From the NCBI RefSeq assembly GCF_016808095.1, contig NC_068971.1, positions 48,544,131 to 48,608,130 of the forward strand: a stretch of 64,000 nt of DNA, in the 5' to 3' direction. Shown here one piece after another: positions 38,385 to 52,082 of the stretch. Origin of the DNA: Vigna angularis. Lineage: Eukaryota; Streptophyta; Magnoliopsida; Fabales; Fabaceae. Under the pieces are notes generated by a model that saw only the letters and a list, made by a program, of their open reading frames with translations, was not told where the DNA came from and searched no databases. Position 1 is the first letter of the stretch. Every line of letters starts with the position of its first letter. The translations under genes were made by a program, and so were the position numbers.

Positions 38385-38394
38385 CTATATAAAC
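38385..38394 (+). promoter_or_regulatory. Probable TATA box of the PAE gene
   Basis: CTATATAAAC about 50 bp upstream of the start codon, giving a short leader. Confidence 0.6.
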
Positions 38395-38440
38395 AAACCA
38401 ATAATTATCACAAGTTATTCACTCAGTGGTTGATTCAGAA

Positions 38441-41400
38441 ATGATAATGAGGGTGCTCCTTCTTATAGTATTTACATTTTTTTCTGTGGTTATCAATGGT
38501 AGATCTGAGTATGAGCTTTTCTACCAAAACGACACCGGATCAATGGCTGCGAAGCCTCTCATGGTTCCTCTCACTCTTATTCCGGGAGCTGCTTCCAAAG
38601 GAGCTGGTATCTCTCTCTCTCTATTTCTCTGAATGAATGAAATTATTTGTAGTTTGCCTCGTCATTTCTTAAAGCTAGTGAAATTATTTGAATGCTGGCT
38701 TCACCATTACGCCACTTTGTAACAGTATCCTCTGAACTCTGCATTGCATTATTCCCTTTGTGCCCCCCAAATGCTCTCTTTGTCATTTTTCACTTTCTGG
38801 TAACACTTTTGCCGTTTTATGTAATTAGATTACTGTCACTGAACGGGACTAGGCATTTATGCACTGAGATGGTACTTGTACGAGTAGGATGGATATCATT
38901 TTTGTGCATGCTTTTTAGGTTAATAAAGACTGTCTCAACTGCGTGTGTTAGATAAGTGTTTGCAAAATTATTTTTTGATGAAGTCGATTTTGCATAGTGG
39001 ATTCTGATTGCAATTGATAAGTGGAGTGATTTATTTTTTGTTATTTTTAATCTACAAGCAAATTAATGTTAGAACTCTACAAAAAATGAACGCAAACATT
39101 ACCTAGAGTTGCATTTTCAAGATTTATAATATTTTTTGTCCTGAATTGCCAGTTTGTTTAGATGGAACATTGCCTGGTTATCACTTTCATCCTGGATTTG
39201 GATCTGGGGCAAATAGTTGGCTCATTCAATTGGAGGTATGTAGCAGAATATCCAGTTGTCTTGACAGTGAGATTCAATCAGAAATTTTTAAATATTTTAA
39301 GGATTTTTCAATTTTTTTAAAAATTTCAAATCTTTATGCAACTGTGATAATTTATTGGCATAATGCTATTATGATGTAAACCTCATTAAATACTTTCCTA
39401 CCCGGCTTGCTTAGGGTGGAGGATGGTGTAATAACATCAGAAGTTGTGTCTTCAGAAAAACTACTCGTCGTGGTTCCTCAAAATTCATGGAAAAGCAACT
39501 AGCATTCACAGGGATATTAAGCAACAAAGCTGAAGAAAACCCTGGTTTTTGTCTTTACCTTACCTTACAAATGCATGCATTATTTTCTTCTGAAATTACA
39601 GGATTTTCTTACTCGAGTCTTCTGTGTTCTCATTTTTACGGATATTTTCGTGTGACAGATTTCTTTAACTGGAACAGAGTTAAAGTACGGTACTGTGATG
39701 GGGCATCTTTCAGTGGAGATAGTCAAGACGAGGTTAGTGAGAGTATGAAAAAGTATAATAGTATATATTTTCCCCTTCTTATGTATATATATACTTATTG
39801 AAACATTCAGTCAATTGATAGCCACTTGAAGTAAGTAAGCAGAGCTTTGCTATTTATTTTGCGTATCGTCTGACTCATCAATGGCAAAGAAGCAAAGTTT
39901 TGTTTCCTTGCAAGAGTGGGAGAGTCAAAGCTATGGTCCCAGTGTTAGTTCATTCTTCCACTCATATATGCCATGTTTGCATCTCTTGAAGGCAACTTTT
40001 GTGACACCATGTTTCATAGTGTCAAAATTGATTTGCTTTTAATGAAAGAAAGTAGACATGCTGACATGTCTTTTTTTTTTTTTTTCAAATGTAGTCATAC
40101 TGACATACTGACACAATGTGTGTTACTGAGTTGTGAATTTTCCAACGTGTGTGTGTGTTACTGAGTTGGTTGCACACGGAAATATTCTGAATTTATGTTT
40201 ATATTGTAATGTGAATTTGTTTCAGGCTGCACAGCTTCAATTCCGAGGACAAAAAATCTGGCAAGCTGCAATGGAGGAATTATTGTCAAAGGGGATGAAG
40301 AAGGCCAACCAGGTTTACCATGTCCCTTTTGTCGCAATAATCAATCTTCAATATCCATGGATGCTAATTAATTCTTTTTATCAGGCTCTTTTGTCTGGAT
40401 GCTCTGCTGGTGGTCTAGCGTCTATAATACATTGTGATGAGTTCCGGACCTTATTTCCTACATCCACCAAAGTGAAATGTTTGAGCGATGCAGGGTTTTT
40501 CCTAGATGCGTAAGTTTTGTATTGTTTTATACTGCTACAACTAGCCCACAGCATCAGCAGAGCTTGATATAATTGATTATCTGTTCAATCATGTAGGGTT
40601 GATGTTGCTGGGGTTCGGACAATGAGGAATCTGTTTGGAGGTGTAGTTAAGTTACAGGTAATGTTTGATGTTGTAAAAATATGTGTAAGAAATTGAATAT
40701 AGCTTTATGGATATGTTATGAGCTCAATTTTCAAGAGTCATTTGGTTCAAGCATGGGATAAACTTTCTTGTTACAGATTTACTTATTTTATATTAATTTC
40801 AGAAACTATGTACAAGTATGCCGTTACACTGATGTTGTTGAAACTGCAGGAAGTGCAAAAAAATCTTCCAGAAAGTTGTCTCAAGCAATTGGACCCAACT
40901 TCGGTATTTTTCTATTTATTTTGAATGTCATGCTGTCGATAACTTGAAATTGTAAAACTTGCAAATTTTAAACATAATTTTTCTTTTTGTAGTGCTTTTT
41001 TCCTCAAAATTTGATCAACCATGTTCAGACTCCATTGTTTCTACTCAATGCAGCTTATGATTCATGGCAGGTGATATTAACGGATACACTCTTGTAATTT
41101 TATGTTAATAAAGGGCCTGATTATGTGTGTATAAGCTTGTATCTCTTCATTTGTCCTCAAAATGCTATGGTATGGATGCTATGGTTTCTTGTTTAACTAA
41201 TTTGTGGTCTATGATTTTCCTGTTTCAAACGTTTCTAGTACTGTCAAGAATTTTTTCTACTCCTCTTTTTTTAGTACAGGAAAAATAATTTTAATTTGGA
41301 CTCTTACCAATGCCCAATCCACAGTAAAAGCCTTGGCCCTGTAGGCAAATTGAATTCATCCATCACTCAGTTAATTAGTTTTGAATGTTAAGTTATTTTA

Positions 41401-42618
41401 TGCTTAAGCAAAAGTCCATAGGGTAAGCTAAGCAAGAAACATATATTCTCTGGGATTATCGATGAATACCCTGTATGTACCTGTGGCAACCTGATTAGAA
41501 CTGAATTCTTTATGATATGGACTAAATCTGTCTTATTTCTTCCTTTAGGTTCAAGACAGTTTGGTCTCTGGTTCAGCAGATCCCCATGGCTCTTGGAATG
41601 ATTGTAAACATAATCGTGCACTCTGTAACTCATCTCAAATTCAATTCTTCCAAGGTAACTTGATCTCTAATGTGAATTTCTATATTGCGCGTAGCAATTG
41701 ATGCATATCTACAATCATCTGATTTCATTGAAATATAATATAATATAATATATCTCTTCTCTGAATCAGATTTCAGAAATCAAATGCTAAACTACATCAA
41801 AGGCTTCTCAGGGGAATCTCGTACTGGGTTATTCATCAATTCTTGTTTTGCTCATTGCCACTCTGAATTACAAGATACTTGGTTTGCTGATGACTCTCCA
41901 GTTATTGACAATACGGTATGCATGATTTAGATTTCTATGCTTCTAAAACTGTGCTGGTGGAATACGTTAGGGTTTTCTAGACTAACTTTTTCTTCTAATT
42001 GGGAGAGTTGAAAAGACTCAGTGAGAGACCATGTAAGGAGATTCCAAAAAATCTTGATAGGAATTAAAAACTATGGCATCTCTATGGTTCAATCTTGTCT
42101 TTATATGAAGCAATGATTCATTTGCAATCAAATGCATGAGGCTGCCATTTCTGTATAAAATAAAAAACAGTAGAATGATAAAGATTTAGAGTTATATGCG
42201 GATAAATCTTCTGTATATCTAGAATCATTGACTAATTACCGGATTAGTTCAATATTGTTGAAATGTTGACATAAACTTTTTTTCACTTTCCATCCATGTA
42301 TTCATGGTTAAACATATGACAATATAGTTTGACCCTTTCATGAAAAGGAAAACAGTCATTAAAAATATACCTAGCCTTCATTTTGATTGCAATCGCTTGT
42401 TCTGCTCAGGTCTAAGACAAAGTGAAACTAATGCCTCTGAGTGAAATTATTCACTATTTACTGTTCTTACAGAAAAGTTATCTAATAAGTTGATATTTCT
42501 TTTCCTGCAGCCAGTTGCAACTGCTGTTGGACAATGGTATTTTGATCGGAAAACTGTCAAAGCTATAGACTGTCCTTACCCCTGTGGCAAGACCTGCCAT
42601 AATACGGTCTTCAAGTGA
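38441..42618 (+). CDS. Pectin acetylesterase, CE13/PAE family (405 aa)
   Basis: Twelve exons: 38441-38606, 39153-39235, 39415-39544, 39659-39732, 40226-40312, 40385-40509, 40597-40657, 40850-40903, 40993-41070, 41549-41654, 41770-41915 and 42511-42618, total 1218 bp, in frame throughout. The N-terminus [20 protein letters not shown] is a signal peptide, so the enzyme is expected in the cell wall. Family hallmarks: [18 protein letters not shown], nucleophile Ser in SGCSAGGLA, Asp in AAYDSWQ and His in CFAHCHSE, the presumed Ser-Asp-His triad shared with Notum. Multiple Cys residues near the C-terminus ([11 protein letters not shown]) fit disulfides. Known role: removes acetyl groups from pectin galacturonan. 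Length is normal for the family. Start: first ATG; an ATG two codons on is equally possible. Confidence 0.94.
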
Positions 42619-44118
42619 GTGAAAGTTTACTGATTTTTCATTTGGCAATTTGATATTTTATCAATGTAATCACTGTAATTGCCATATGTGCGTGTAACAT
42701 TGTTCAACTGTAATGAAAATAAATATAGTTCTTGATTGAGGCTGCAATTAGTTAGATCTATCTTCTTACTAATAAGTCGTAAAAGATTTCTTTCGACTAA
42801 AAACCTAAAATTAGTAACTGAGCTTGTGCTTCTGCTGCTACCTTTTGAATATTGTCAATATTTTCTCGTACTAATACCCGGCAGGATCTATGTCTTAAGG
42901 GTGTTTTTCCCTTTTAAACTAATCACACCACCTTTCAGGGTTCCTTTAAAGTGAGAGATTGATGTTCGTAAAAAGAAAAGATTAAAACATGATTCCTGAA
43001 AACATCAATTTCCTGATAGGATTCTACGTATGATAAACTATGATATATCTCATTGTAGAAATTAGGTAAATGGAATAGATCTTGGTTCCGGTATTCGTTG
43101 TCTGTCTACATGGAGAATTCCAATGTTTCGTGCCCTGCTATTATTTTCTTTTAGCCTCATAATCCCAGAGTAACTCACTGTTGTTAAGTCCTTTCCACCA
43201 TTACCATCATGTCCTGACTGCGTAGTGACACACTGACAATGTCATCTGCAGAGGAAGAAAAATCATTCTCGTTGTCTTCCAAATTTGTCCCTTTCAAGTA
43301 TAAAAAATTGCTCCCTTTTGTCTTTTCTTCAATTCCACTGTGCCATTGAGATTGACATTATCCTGCTTTTGCGGAGCTGGTAGATCTACTGTGGTGGACT
43401 ACCAGTCCTCAAGTTTGACTTTTACTTCACCCTCCTTTCCTTTCTGAATGCCATCTTTGCAATTCCTCAGTGAGACTGTAATCCTCATATTCTTCCTTTG
43501 CAGTGGTGATGACACATCTACCATGAGCATGACATATTCTCGTTCCACGAGGCTGACTCGTAGTGCTGGCCTATATATTCTGAGTAGTTTGTTGTTAATT
43601 ACTTACTCCTAGTGTACTATGGTCAGTGTTAGCCCCAAGAAGCAAGGCACTATGGTCAGTTTTCCACTCCTTGTTCAATCTTACATTTAAGTCACTTATG
43701 GCCGTTTATGGACATTGCCAGCTATTAGTTACACGTTAAGAGTCAGCAATAGGTGTTTTAGGACTCGAACAACCAATATGGTTAAGGAAGAACAACCTGC
43801 AACTATGGTGGTACCTCCTCAAATATTCTAAATACTTGTAGCAAATTGCACAGTTCACTTTGTTCTAAAAATTCCACAACCAGTTTAAAACTTACCTTTA
43901 TCTTTTCATTCCCTGATTAAAATTTTCAAACTTCATTAATCTCTTAAATTCTTTATTGTGAATGATCATCACAATCATTAACCACGCTTCCCAAACATGG
44001 ATATGTTCCCTACCATATCTTTGACTTCACGGGTATTGAATGGTTGACATATTTGTACTTGCACCAGTTTATTGTCAGCAATAAGATATTGAGTGAAGTA
44101 TGTTGATAAAAAAAAAAG
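42619..44118. other. Downstream region of PAE with a GC-richer block
   Basis: No intact gene. From about 43080 to 43700 base composition is more even than in the surroundings and short coding-like stretches occur on both strands (for example after the ATG at about 43242, plus), all broken by stops. It may be a decayed gene or element; not identified. Confidence 0.3.
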
Positions 44119-44462
44119 TTTAAATATGTTTAGTTTTTCATCATGCAAAATTTTAATTTGTTTTTATTCTGAATTTTGATATAATTTTTTCCTAAGTTTT
44201 AAAAATGAGTAAATATGATATTTTAGTCCAACAATATTAATTGTTTTGAGTTTGTTAAACGTGTTCTAGTATCATATTTGAGCTAGAATGTCTCAAAGAG
44301 CGTAAACAGTTAAAATGCTTCAATCTGAAATGTGTTTGAAACTTTTAAAAAATTTAGCACAATTGAATTAAAAAATTATACTATTTTATTTTTAAAGTTT
44401 GAAATAAAGACTAATTTTTTATTTTATATCTGAAATTAAAAACTAAAAATATATTTTAAAAA
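44119..44462. mobile_element. MITE-like repeat, about 340 bp
   Basis: Begins 'tttaaatatgtttagttttt' and ends with a rough inverted counterpart 'aaaaactaaaaatatatttta', a terminal pattern common among short dispersed legume repeats. No target duplication could be fixed and the superfamily is unknown. Confidence 0.5.
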
Positions 44463-47212
44463 ATTATGAGTAGTAGTTGGACCATTAGTTAGTTCAAGGC
44501 GGGTCTCTGGAGTGGGCTGGATTCAATGAGTGAGCACGCAGTACACCTACCCACCTTACATACTCCGCCAGTTATGCCTCTTTTGCAAACCAATGGACCA
44601 CCGCCAAGGTCCACACTCTACATTAATTCAATTTGTTTCGCACTCACTTTTTTAACAGAAGCATCAATTATATTTTTCTATATAATTCTAGATTTATTTA
44701 AAATATTATTTTCGTAACTTATTACGGAAATTGAGAGTTAGTCCAATACATCAAATGTAAAATAAACAAATATAGACAAAAAAGTAACGTCTTCCATGGA
44801 ACAATGGAGCAGTACATATTTAAAGATTATCTAAGAGTGGTAGTTTAATGTTTGGCATAAAGGTGTACATTATATCAACGGTAGTATAAACACAGATTCA
44901 TTTGAAAAAAAAAAACCCATTAAACTACCTATAATTACTAATACATGGCTGCAAGATTGTGATTATTACAAAAGTAGTGTGATTTTTTTTTTAAATTATC
45001 AAAATGAATAAAATTATTAAAATGAATAAATTACGTTTAGAAGCCGGTTTTATTTTACGTAAGTTATGTTGGCACGCAAAATTTCTATTTTAATTTTCTT
45101 AAAACGAAAAAAGCTTATCCCCGAAAATACCACTTCAATTTTATTATAACAATTATAATAATGCTAATATTAATAATATTATTATTAATATTATTTTAAT
45201 GTTATTTTTTTGTTTTATGAAAAAAAAATGAAAACTACTTTTGATACAATTTTATGTAAAATGAATTGGTGTTTCCAAATTCATAATCTTAGATTCATTG
45301 ATTTGAATAATTTGATCGTTGGCGAGTTGTTAATGTCAAATCAATGAAGTGCCATAAATTAGGTATTCTATTGAGTAGATTTGTCCTAAAAGTTAATTAA
45401 TATCATTATCACGCATTAAAGTTTTCCAGAGACAGTGCCAAATGTTATTTTCTAATTTTCTTAATTTTTGGACTCACGGATCAAACATTGATACATCCAA
45501 GTCTAACGTGTTTAGTGGGTTTAGTTAAGACTTGATTCTGCGGTCAATACATAAAACAACACTACTCAAAACTAGTGGGTGTACAGGACTCACCTCTGTA
45601 ATTGCAACATATTTCTCAAATTATTCACGTCTTATAAAATATTTTAACAAATAAAAACATTGAATATTACATTGGCTATCTAATTTGGTTTTTTATCTAT
45701 ACGAAAACTTCTACATTGATTAATATCTATAAGATATATTCTTTTTATCGATTAGTACATTGAACACATTATTTAAGCATTGTGATAGATATATCATTTT
45801 TTTGGATAAGATGTTAAGATCCTTACTCAAAATATTTAAAGTTGTTTTAGAAACTAGATGGACTTTCTGATGGTTTTCCGTTATTTAAAATTGTATTATT
45901 CGCTCTCTATTCTTCTTCTCCAAGTTATGTGGGAGGGTACCTCCACTCCAATGTTCAAATAAGTAACTTTGCGTGATAATGTTTAATAGAAAATGAATAC
46001 TCATAATTAATTACCTAATATTTTTGTCAAACATATATTTATATATATTAAAATGAGTTTATCCTAGACTTATTCATTACCAATATGATTAATATTCTCT
46101 TTAAGTGTCAATCAATAATGACTATTATTATTAATTATCTTATAACTACTTCAACGACTATATTTACTATTGAGTTTTTAATTGTTTGTTTGATTCATTA
46201 CTAGTATCCACATGCTATAGTTGTCACCGTAATTTCTTTGTCTGAAAAGTATAACGAGGTGATTTTTTATACTTTGTCAATGTATAAATAAATGGATAAT
46301 ATTCTAAACATGAAATCGTAAGTTGTTTTGCCGACAAGGTAAAATGAACACAATAATTTAAAATCCAAGTTTACTTTTAATGTTTTTAATTATTTGGATG
46401 GTTATTATTTGTTTGAAAAAGAGATTTGTACTACTTTTTATTCAATAAACTAAAAACAGGAACAGTTTATTTCATTTTGTCTTATTTGCTGAATAATAAT
46501 ATTTTAAGAACCGTATCCCATGAAAACTTCTGGGAAAGGAAAATCACTAAGATTTATGTCTCAAATGAGCATTTTGTAAAATAACAAAATAATAAAACTG
46601 TACCGTACTTTTTGGAGATTATCATTTCCATTTAGACGAAACTTATGATGTTATAAAAGTACTCTAAAATGACATTTTAGGGCATGTTTAATCCAAAATA
46701 TTAAACCACGAAATTTTATTTGAACTTTAATTTTGACGCTTGAACACAACTTAATAAATATTGGTTACGGCACTAATTAACACTGTTTAATAATTGACCA
46801 TTTGTCTGTTTGCCGAAGATAAAAGAAAAATCTTTCGATAATGTATGTCTGTCTCACCACTTTTTTCTCAAACTTGGCGACAAATAAAATAACAACCAAA
46901 GATGTGTATATGAATCCAAAATTCCCATAAAAGTTCCACCATTTTTTCCTTTGTCCATTCACAATTTTTCAATTACATATTTTTATTGGCTATTCACACC
47001 CTAATTTCTCTCATCAGGGCCCTTTCATCTCATTCAAACGCTACTGTACAGAGCAAAAGCGACCACCACTCAAAAGAGAAACTTCCACCTGAAATCAACC
47101 TCAACACTCCTACAGCGGAAACAACAACTCTACAACAAAATTATATAACCAATAATCATAGTGGGAAGAAAAATTAAAAAACTTGTGCTATAGTACCCTA
47201 TAATACATATCT
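44463..47212. other. AT-rich intergenic DNA
   Basis: No gene or complete element recognised between the MITE-like repeat and the DUF1685 gene. Confidence 0.5.
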
Positions 47213-47215
47213 ATA

Positions 47216-47264
<49 letters not shown>
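47213..47264. repeat. (TA)n microsatellite just beyond the DUF1685 stop codon
   Basis: About 24 TA dinucleotides, 43 bp past the stop codon of the neighbouring gene, so probably within or next to its 3' untranslated region. Confidence 0.95.
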
Positions 47265-47271
<7 letters not shown>

Positions 47272-47307
47272 GAGAAGAAGCGAGTAGGAATTAGGGGAAA
47301 ATCGAAT

Positions 47308-48388
47308 TCATGTGCTGTATTTTGATGCAGATGCCAGTGCCACCGCTTGCGCCCACACCTTCAGTCGAGCCTTCACGTCTCTTGGATCATCACCTAATTC
47401 ACAAACACTCACTATTCAATTCCTTTCACAACCATCAATCACCACATCAAATTTCATCACTCATCATCAACAAATCTAAATGTAACATTTGTTTTCTAAA
47501 ATGTAACATAGTTGTGCACAGACATTGTTTGTTATAAGTATCATGACAAGCCAATTAAACACAAGACAAAACTTAGAAACAGCTTCCCAAGATGTCGTTC
47601 CCCATGTATGATATTTCAATGATCTATTCTGACTTTAATATTAATATTACTGATAGTATGTATATATGTTTGTTTATACCTGGAGCAGAGATACGCCAAT
47701 TGGCGATGGGAGAGTTGCTACCGCTGCTAGTTTCAAGAGTGGAATTGGAGAAAGAGAGACGAGAAGGGATCTCCAGCATGCGTTCGTGTTCCAACTCAAA
47801 CCCAAGATCTCTGCAAGCTCTTACTTCCTCCAAATCCATGCAAAGAGACCTTTTCCCACCTTTTGGCCTAGTTATTACCATCACCCCACTTTGATCACTC
47901 TCTCCATGCTCCTCCTCTTTTCTCTTACTCTTCTCCACTTCCTCAAACTCAAACCCCCATCGCTCTCTCCTCATTCTCCTCTTCCTCCTCCGAGGATCAT
48001 TCTTCTTCCTGCCCTTGTCTCCTCCATTGTCACTCGCGTACTCCTTAACCTCTTTCCTCCTTTCAGGTGGCGTGGAGGGCAAAGAGTAACAACTTCCCGA
48101 TTCGTTTTCCGAGTCCGAGGATAACTCCTTCCCATCTGATAACTCCCCGTCCGCATCAAAGCTTTCTATGGACAACTGTGACACGCACATGGACGCCAGA
48201 TTGTTAACATCATCGTCGTTGTCGTCTACTCCAAACGTGCTGCTGGTACACACTGACAACCTCGACAAGTTGTGGGGATGAGGTTGTCGGAGATGATGGT
48301 CATCAAATCCATCATCGTCGTCGTCGTCGTCGTCAAAATCCTCTTCTTGTAAGGAAGAGAGAAAGGTCATGGTCTCATCGGAAGCCAT
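47308..48388 (-). CDS. DUF1685-family protein (264 aa), function unknown
   Basis: Two exons: 47680-48388 and 47308-47393, total 795 bp. The first 75 residues are acidic, with an eight-Asp run near residue 19. A basic stretch (RRRKRRMRRERW, about 138) could act as a nuclear signal. The family signature follows: SLCMDLEEVRACRDLGFELE, then IANWRISAPG, completed across the intron by DDPRDVKARLKVWAQAVALA. The intron falls after the first base of the Gly codon of APG, and the join restores the conserved block, which supports the model. Proteins of this family are plant-specific and uncharacterised to my knowledge. Long frames on the plus strand here are shadows. Confidence 0.9.
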
Positions 48389-48547
48389 AGTAAGTAAGAA
48401 AGAAGAAAGGAAGTGAAAGTGAGGTATGCAGAAGACAGAGAGAGTGCTAGAGAGGCGTCTAGTGTTGGCTAATGTGAATCGTTCGTTTCTGGCTTTTTAT
48501 GATAAGGCAGAGAAGAGAAGTAGTAGAAGACCACCTTCACTCAACCA

Positions 48548-48558
48548 CCCTATTTATG
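48548..48558 (-). promoter_or_regulatory. Probable TATA box of the DUF1685 gene
   Basis: The minus strand reads CATAAATAGGG about 160 bp upstream of the start codon, followed by a CT-rich leader. Confidence 0.5.
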
Positions 48559-48619
48559 CTAAAACTTTGTACTCAACGTTACTTCCTTTATTATTTTTTT
48601 TTCTTTTTTAATATTATTA

Positions 48620-51600
48620 ATATTTTCCCGAGACCCATAAATTAAATTATATATACCTCACTGGTCTCGTGCTTCTTATGATATGCTCTGTATTTTTTAA
48701 TTTGGGCTGAAGGGAATAGAAGGTGATATTTGGCGGTCAAAGAATGGATAGTGAAGAAGATTGGGGTTAGTTAAATCAAAAGTAGTAATTGATTACCTGA
48801 TTAACCGTTCACTATGTGGCATTTCATTCTTATTCTTCAGATATTCTTATCTGCACTGTGCCATTTACATTCATTATTCTATGTTACCAACATCTATCTA
48901 CTTTCGACAAACGCGCATACTACGCGGATATTGCAGATCATCAACCTCACACTTACTCAACATTACTTAATTAAACTCACTCCACCGTGTTAATGTCATT
49001 CCATACCAAATGCTTTAGACTAATCCTTGTCAGTGAAAAACGATTTTTCTTCTGTTTTGGTATAATTACTAAATAATGAGTTCATTGTGTACATTAAATT
49101 AGTAAAATTAATAAAAAAAAAGTGTTAGGCTTAAAGGTTTTTTTTTTTAATTTTATAATAGTGGTTTATCCAAATCTAAATTTTTAAGAGTAATCTGAGT
49201 AATATAGGATAAGAATTAGGAGTTGAAGTGATGACTGTTTGGTTTGGGGCTGCAATCATTCAACCAACAGGCACAAAAAGAATAGCCTGGAAATTTTGTG
49301 GTGCCCATTGGAACTGGGCACTTACCTTCGCTTTATTTTTTAAAAAATGTTACTTTAATTAGTTAATTAATTATTTAATGTAACCCCAACAAAACAAAAA
49401 GCTAGTTTTTCTCCACGTGCAACTCCGGTGACGTAATTTCACCCTTGCTCGTTTGTTCCAAGGGAATTTGGAGACACCTGTCCACGTTTTATTACGCTTT
49501 TCGTTTTCACTATTCGTTACAAATAATAATAATTATTATGGGATGAATGTGACCACCTTGGGTTATGTTTCCACATTTGAACAAAAACAATTAATGGAGG
49601 AAAAAGGAAAGAAGATATACACTGATAACCTCACTCGCCGGAGATAACGAAGTTAACACTGTCTCACAACAAAACAGACCAACCCTCTGCACCTGTCTAC
49701 TTCTTTCAGAATCTGTACCACGTGCCCTTTCATCGCTGCATCCAACGCTTCATCATAATGATCCATTCCCTAGACAACTATAAAATTTCATAAATTATTG
49801 AAACCTTCTATTTCTAAACAAATATAATGATGCCGCACATCTAACTTTTTATTTCATCATTTTTCTGCTACTTCTATAATTTTAATTTATTGGTGAAATT
49901 TATATTAAAAAAATAAATTTTTATTAAAATTTGAATAATTTGCAAAGAAGATTGAGTAGGAAAAATGGAGAAAGTGGTCCCCGAGTTTCACTATTGTTGG
50001 TATGTAGAGTTGCACAAGGCAAACCTGCAGGCCATAGGATCATGGACATTCATTTTTTAACGTTTTCTTCAGCCACCCATTTTCTTCTCTATTTATATTT
50101 TTTAGAGAATTTGTCACTGTCTGTTGGGATCGAGTTTCCCATTCAAAGTTCAAACTATTGAAAATGAATATTAAAAATTGGATTTGTGAGTAATTAAATG
50201 AATTGTTGAAGGCATTTGAATGGGGTTTTTGGTGAGACTACGTTGATTAATTAACACAGGGACGCTCACCGACCGTTGATAAAGCATGAACAGTGGTGAT
50301 GGAAGCTTGGACGGTTGGAATTAATGTATTAAATCTGCCATTAGCTTGTTTACACGTCCTATTTTCAAGGCATTTTCAGTCCTTACCTATCAAATGTTAT
50401 ACAATTAAATTCTTCTAATATATTAAAAAGTCTCACTAACCTATCTACTATCTTTTTATATATACATTCATACAAGTTACAACCATTTTTACCCTCGATT
50501 AAGTCATCTACAGATTCAAATTATGATACTACCATTTTAAATATAAAATAAATGTATTCATACATTGTTTTTAATATTATCAAACTAAAATGAAGAATAA
50601 CATGTAAAATTTGAAGTATATATATTACCAAGAGAAAATAACAAAAAAATTGAATCATGTAATCGAGTTGTTTTAAAATGGAAAATATATTTGGTTCAAT
50701 GAATAAAAACATACTATTGTGCTCTCTTCAATTCACAATGTTAAAATGTTAAAAATAATTATGCTACAAACTATAGAATCTTAATATGTATAGAAGTTGC
50801 TATGCTGCAAAATTTAACCATCTTAGTATTTCAATGCTTCCTCTATCAATGTTTAATTAATTATAACTATTCAATTAAGTTTTGAATGTTAGAAATCCAA
50901 TCATTCATTAAATACGATTTTTAATAACTTTAAAAAAATCAACTCCATTTCTAGAAAGCAAGACTTTCTTTAAAAAAGCCTACAACATTTGTGCACCATA
51001 TATACCTATAAAGTACGAGAAATAATTTCACAGTTTCTGGTTGAAACAGGTAGAATAAACTTTGTATAATTAGCAACTTAATTAAGTTTAAACGTTTTCA
51101 TATTTACAAATTCTTTCAATCTAGGATGCGACTTTCCAATTATAATATCTCAATTAAATATAATTTTAATCTCTAAAAAATTAATTTTTTTAATATTCTT
51201 TATATTTAATCTTAAGATTTTAAAAATAAATAAATATAATATTCTTAATTCAATTATATTAATTTTTTTTATATGCTGTGCTCTAGATTGACATATTCTA
51301 ATTTGGTATATAAATTTAATAACTACAAATATATTTAACTTTAAAATTTTAATTTCTTATCTTACTACTTTAATATTAAGAGATATCATAATTAGTTTTA
51401 TAATATATTTATTTAAAAAAGAAAAATGAGATTTGCACAATGATAACATAAGAAATGTGTGGTGATAAAATGGTGGTTGAAATTGACGTGGATTTGAATT
51501 GCATGGTAGAATGATATGTGAAAAGGGACATGATGGACACGTTGGGTCCATAGCCGTTTGATGAGTCAGAGTCGTTGTCTATAAATAACACCTCAAATCA

Positions 51601-51636
51601 ATTCATATTCATTACCAACTATTCTCCTCTATTTAA
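48620..51636. other. Intergenic DNA
   Basis: No gene recognised. Open frames at 48761-48970, 49453-49647 and 49931-50161 have no recognisable product. Confidence 0.5.
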
Positions 51637-51929
51637 GGCCTTCTTCACTTGAAGTTGGAAAGAGTGGTCGAAGTAATTTAAGAAAACTTGAAAATAATTT
51701 TTTTTTATTTGAGTGGATTTGGAGATAACTAAGAGTGAATTTGGAAGTAAAGTTTATGAGAATTAGTGTAGGATTTGATTGACGTGACAGATTAAAAAAA
51801 TTTAATTCTAAATTCACTCTCATTTAGCTTCAAATTCACTCAAATAAACAACAACAAAATCTACCTTCAAATCCCCTCAAATCTCCTCAATCACTCCCCT
51901 CCAAATTCATTCAAGTGAACAAAGCCTAA
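51637..51929. mobile_element. MITE-like element with inverted termini, about 290 bp
   Basis: Left end 'aaggccttcttcacttgaa' and right end (reversed) 'taggctttgttcacttgaa' form terminal inverted repeats. The inner halves are also loosely complementary ('gagtgaattt' against 'aaattcactc'). The target duplication is unclear, so the superfamily is not assigned. Confidence 0.6.
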
Positions 51930-52082
51930 AGAATTAATATAACAAAGTTTTAAAACATTCTATATGATTAGCAATTAATACAATGTACATTATAACATGT
52001 ACATAAGGAATACTTATTTTATAAATTCGAGTAGTTAGATAAATATTCTGGCCACTCAAATTTCATATAAGATTTTTTTTAT

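Noticed and set aside
47666..48124. Open frame of 152 codons on the plus strand
   Set aside because: Shadow of the DUF1685 exon, whose conserved blocks and splice join are on the minus strand.
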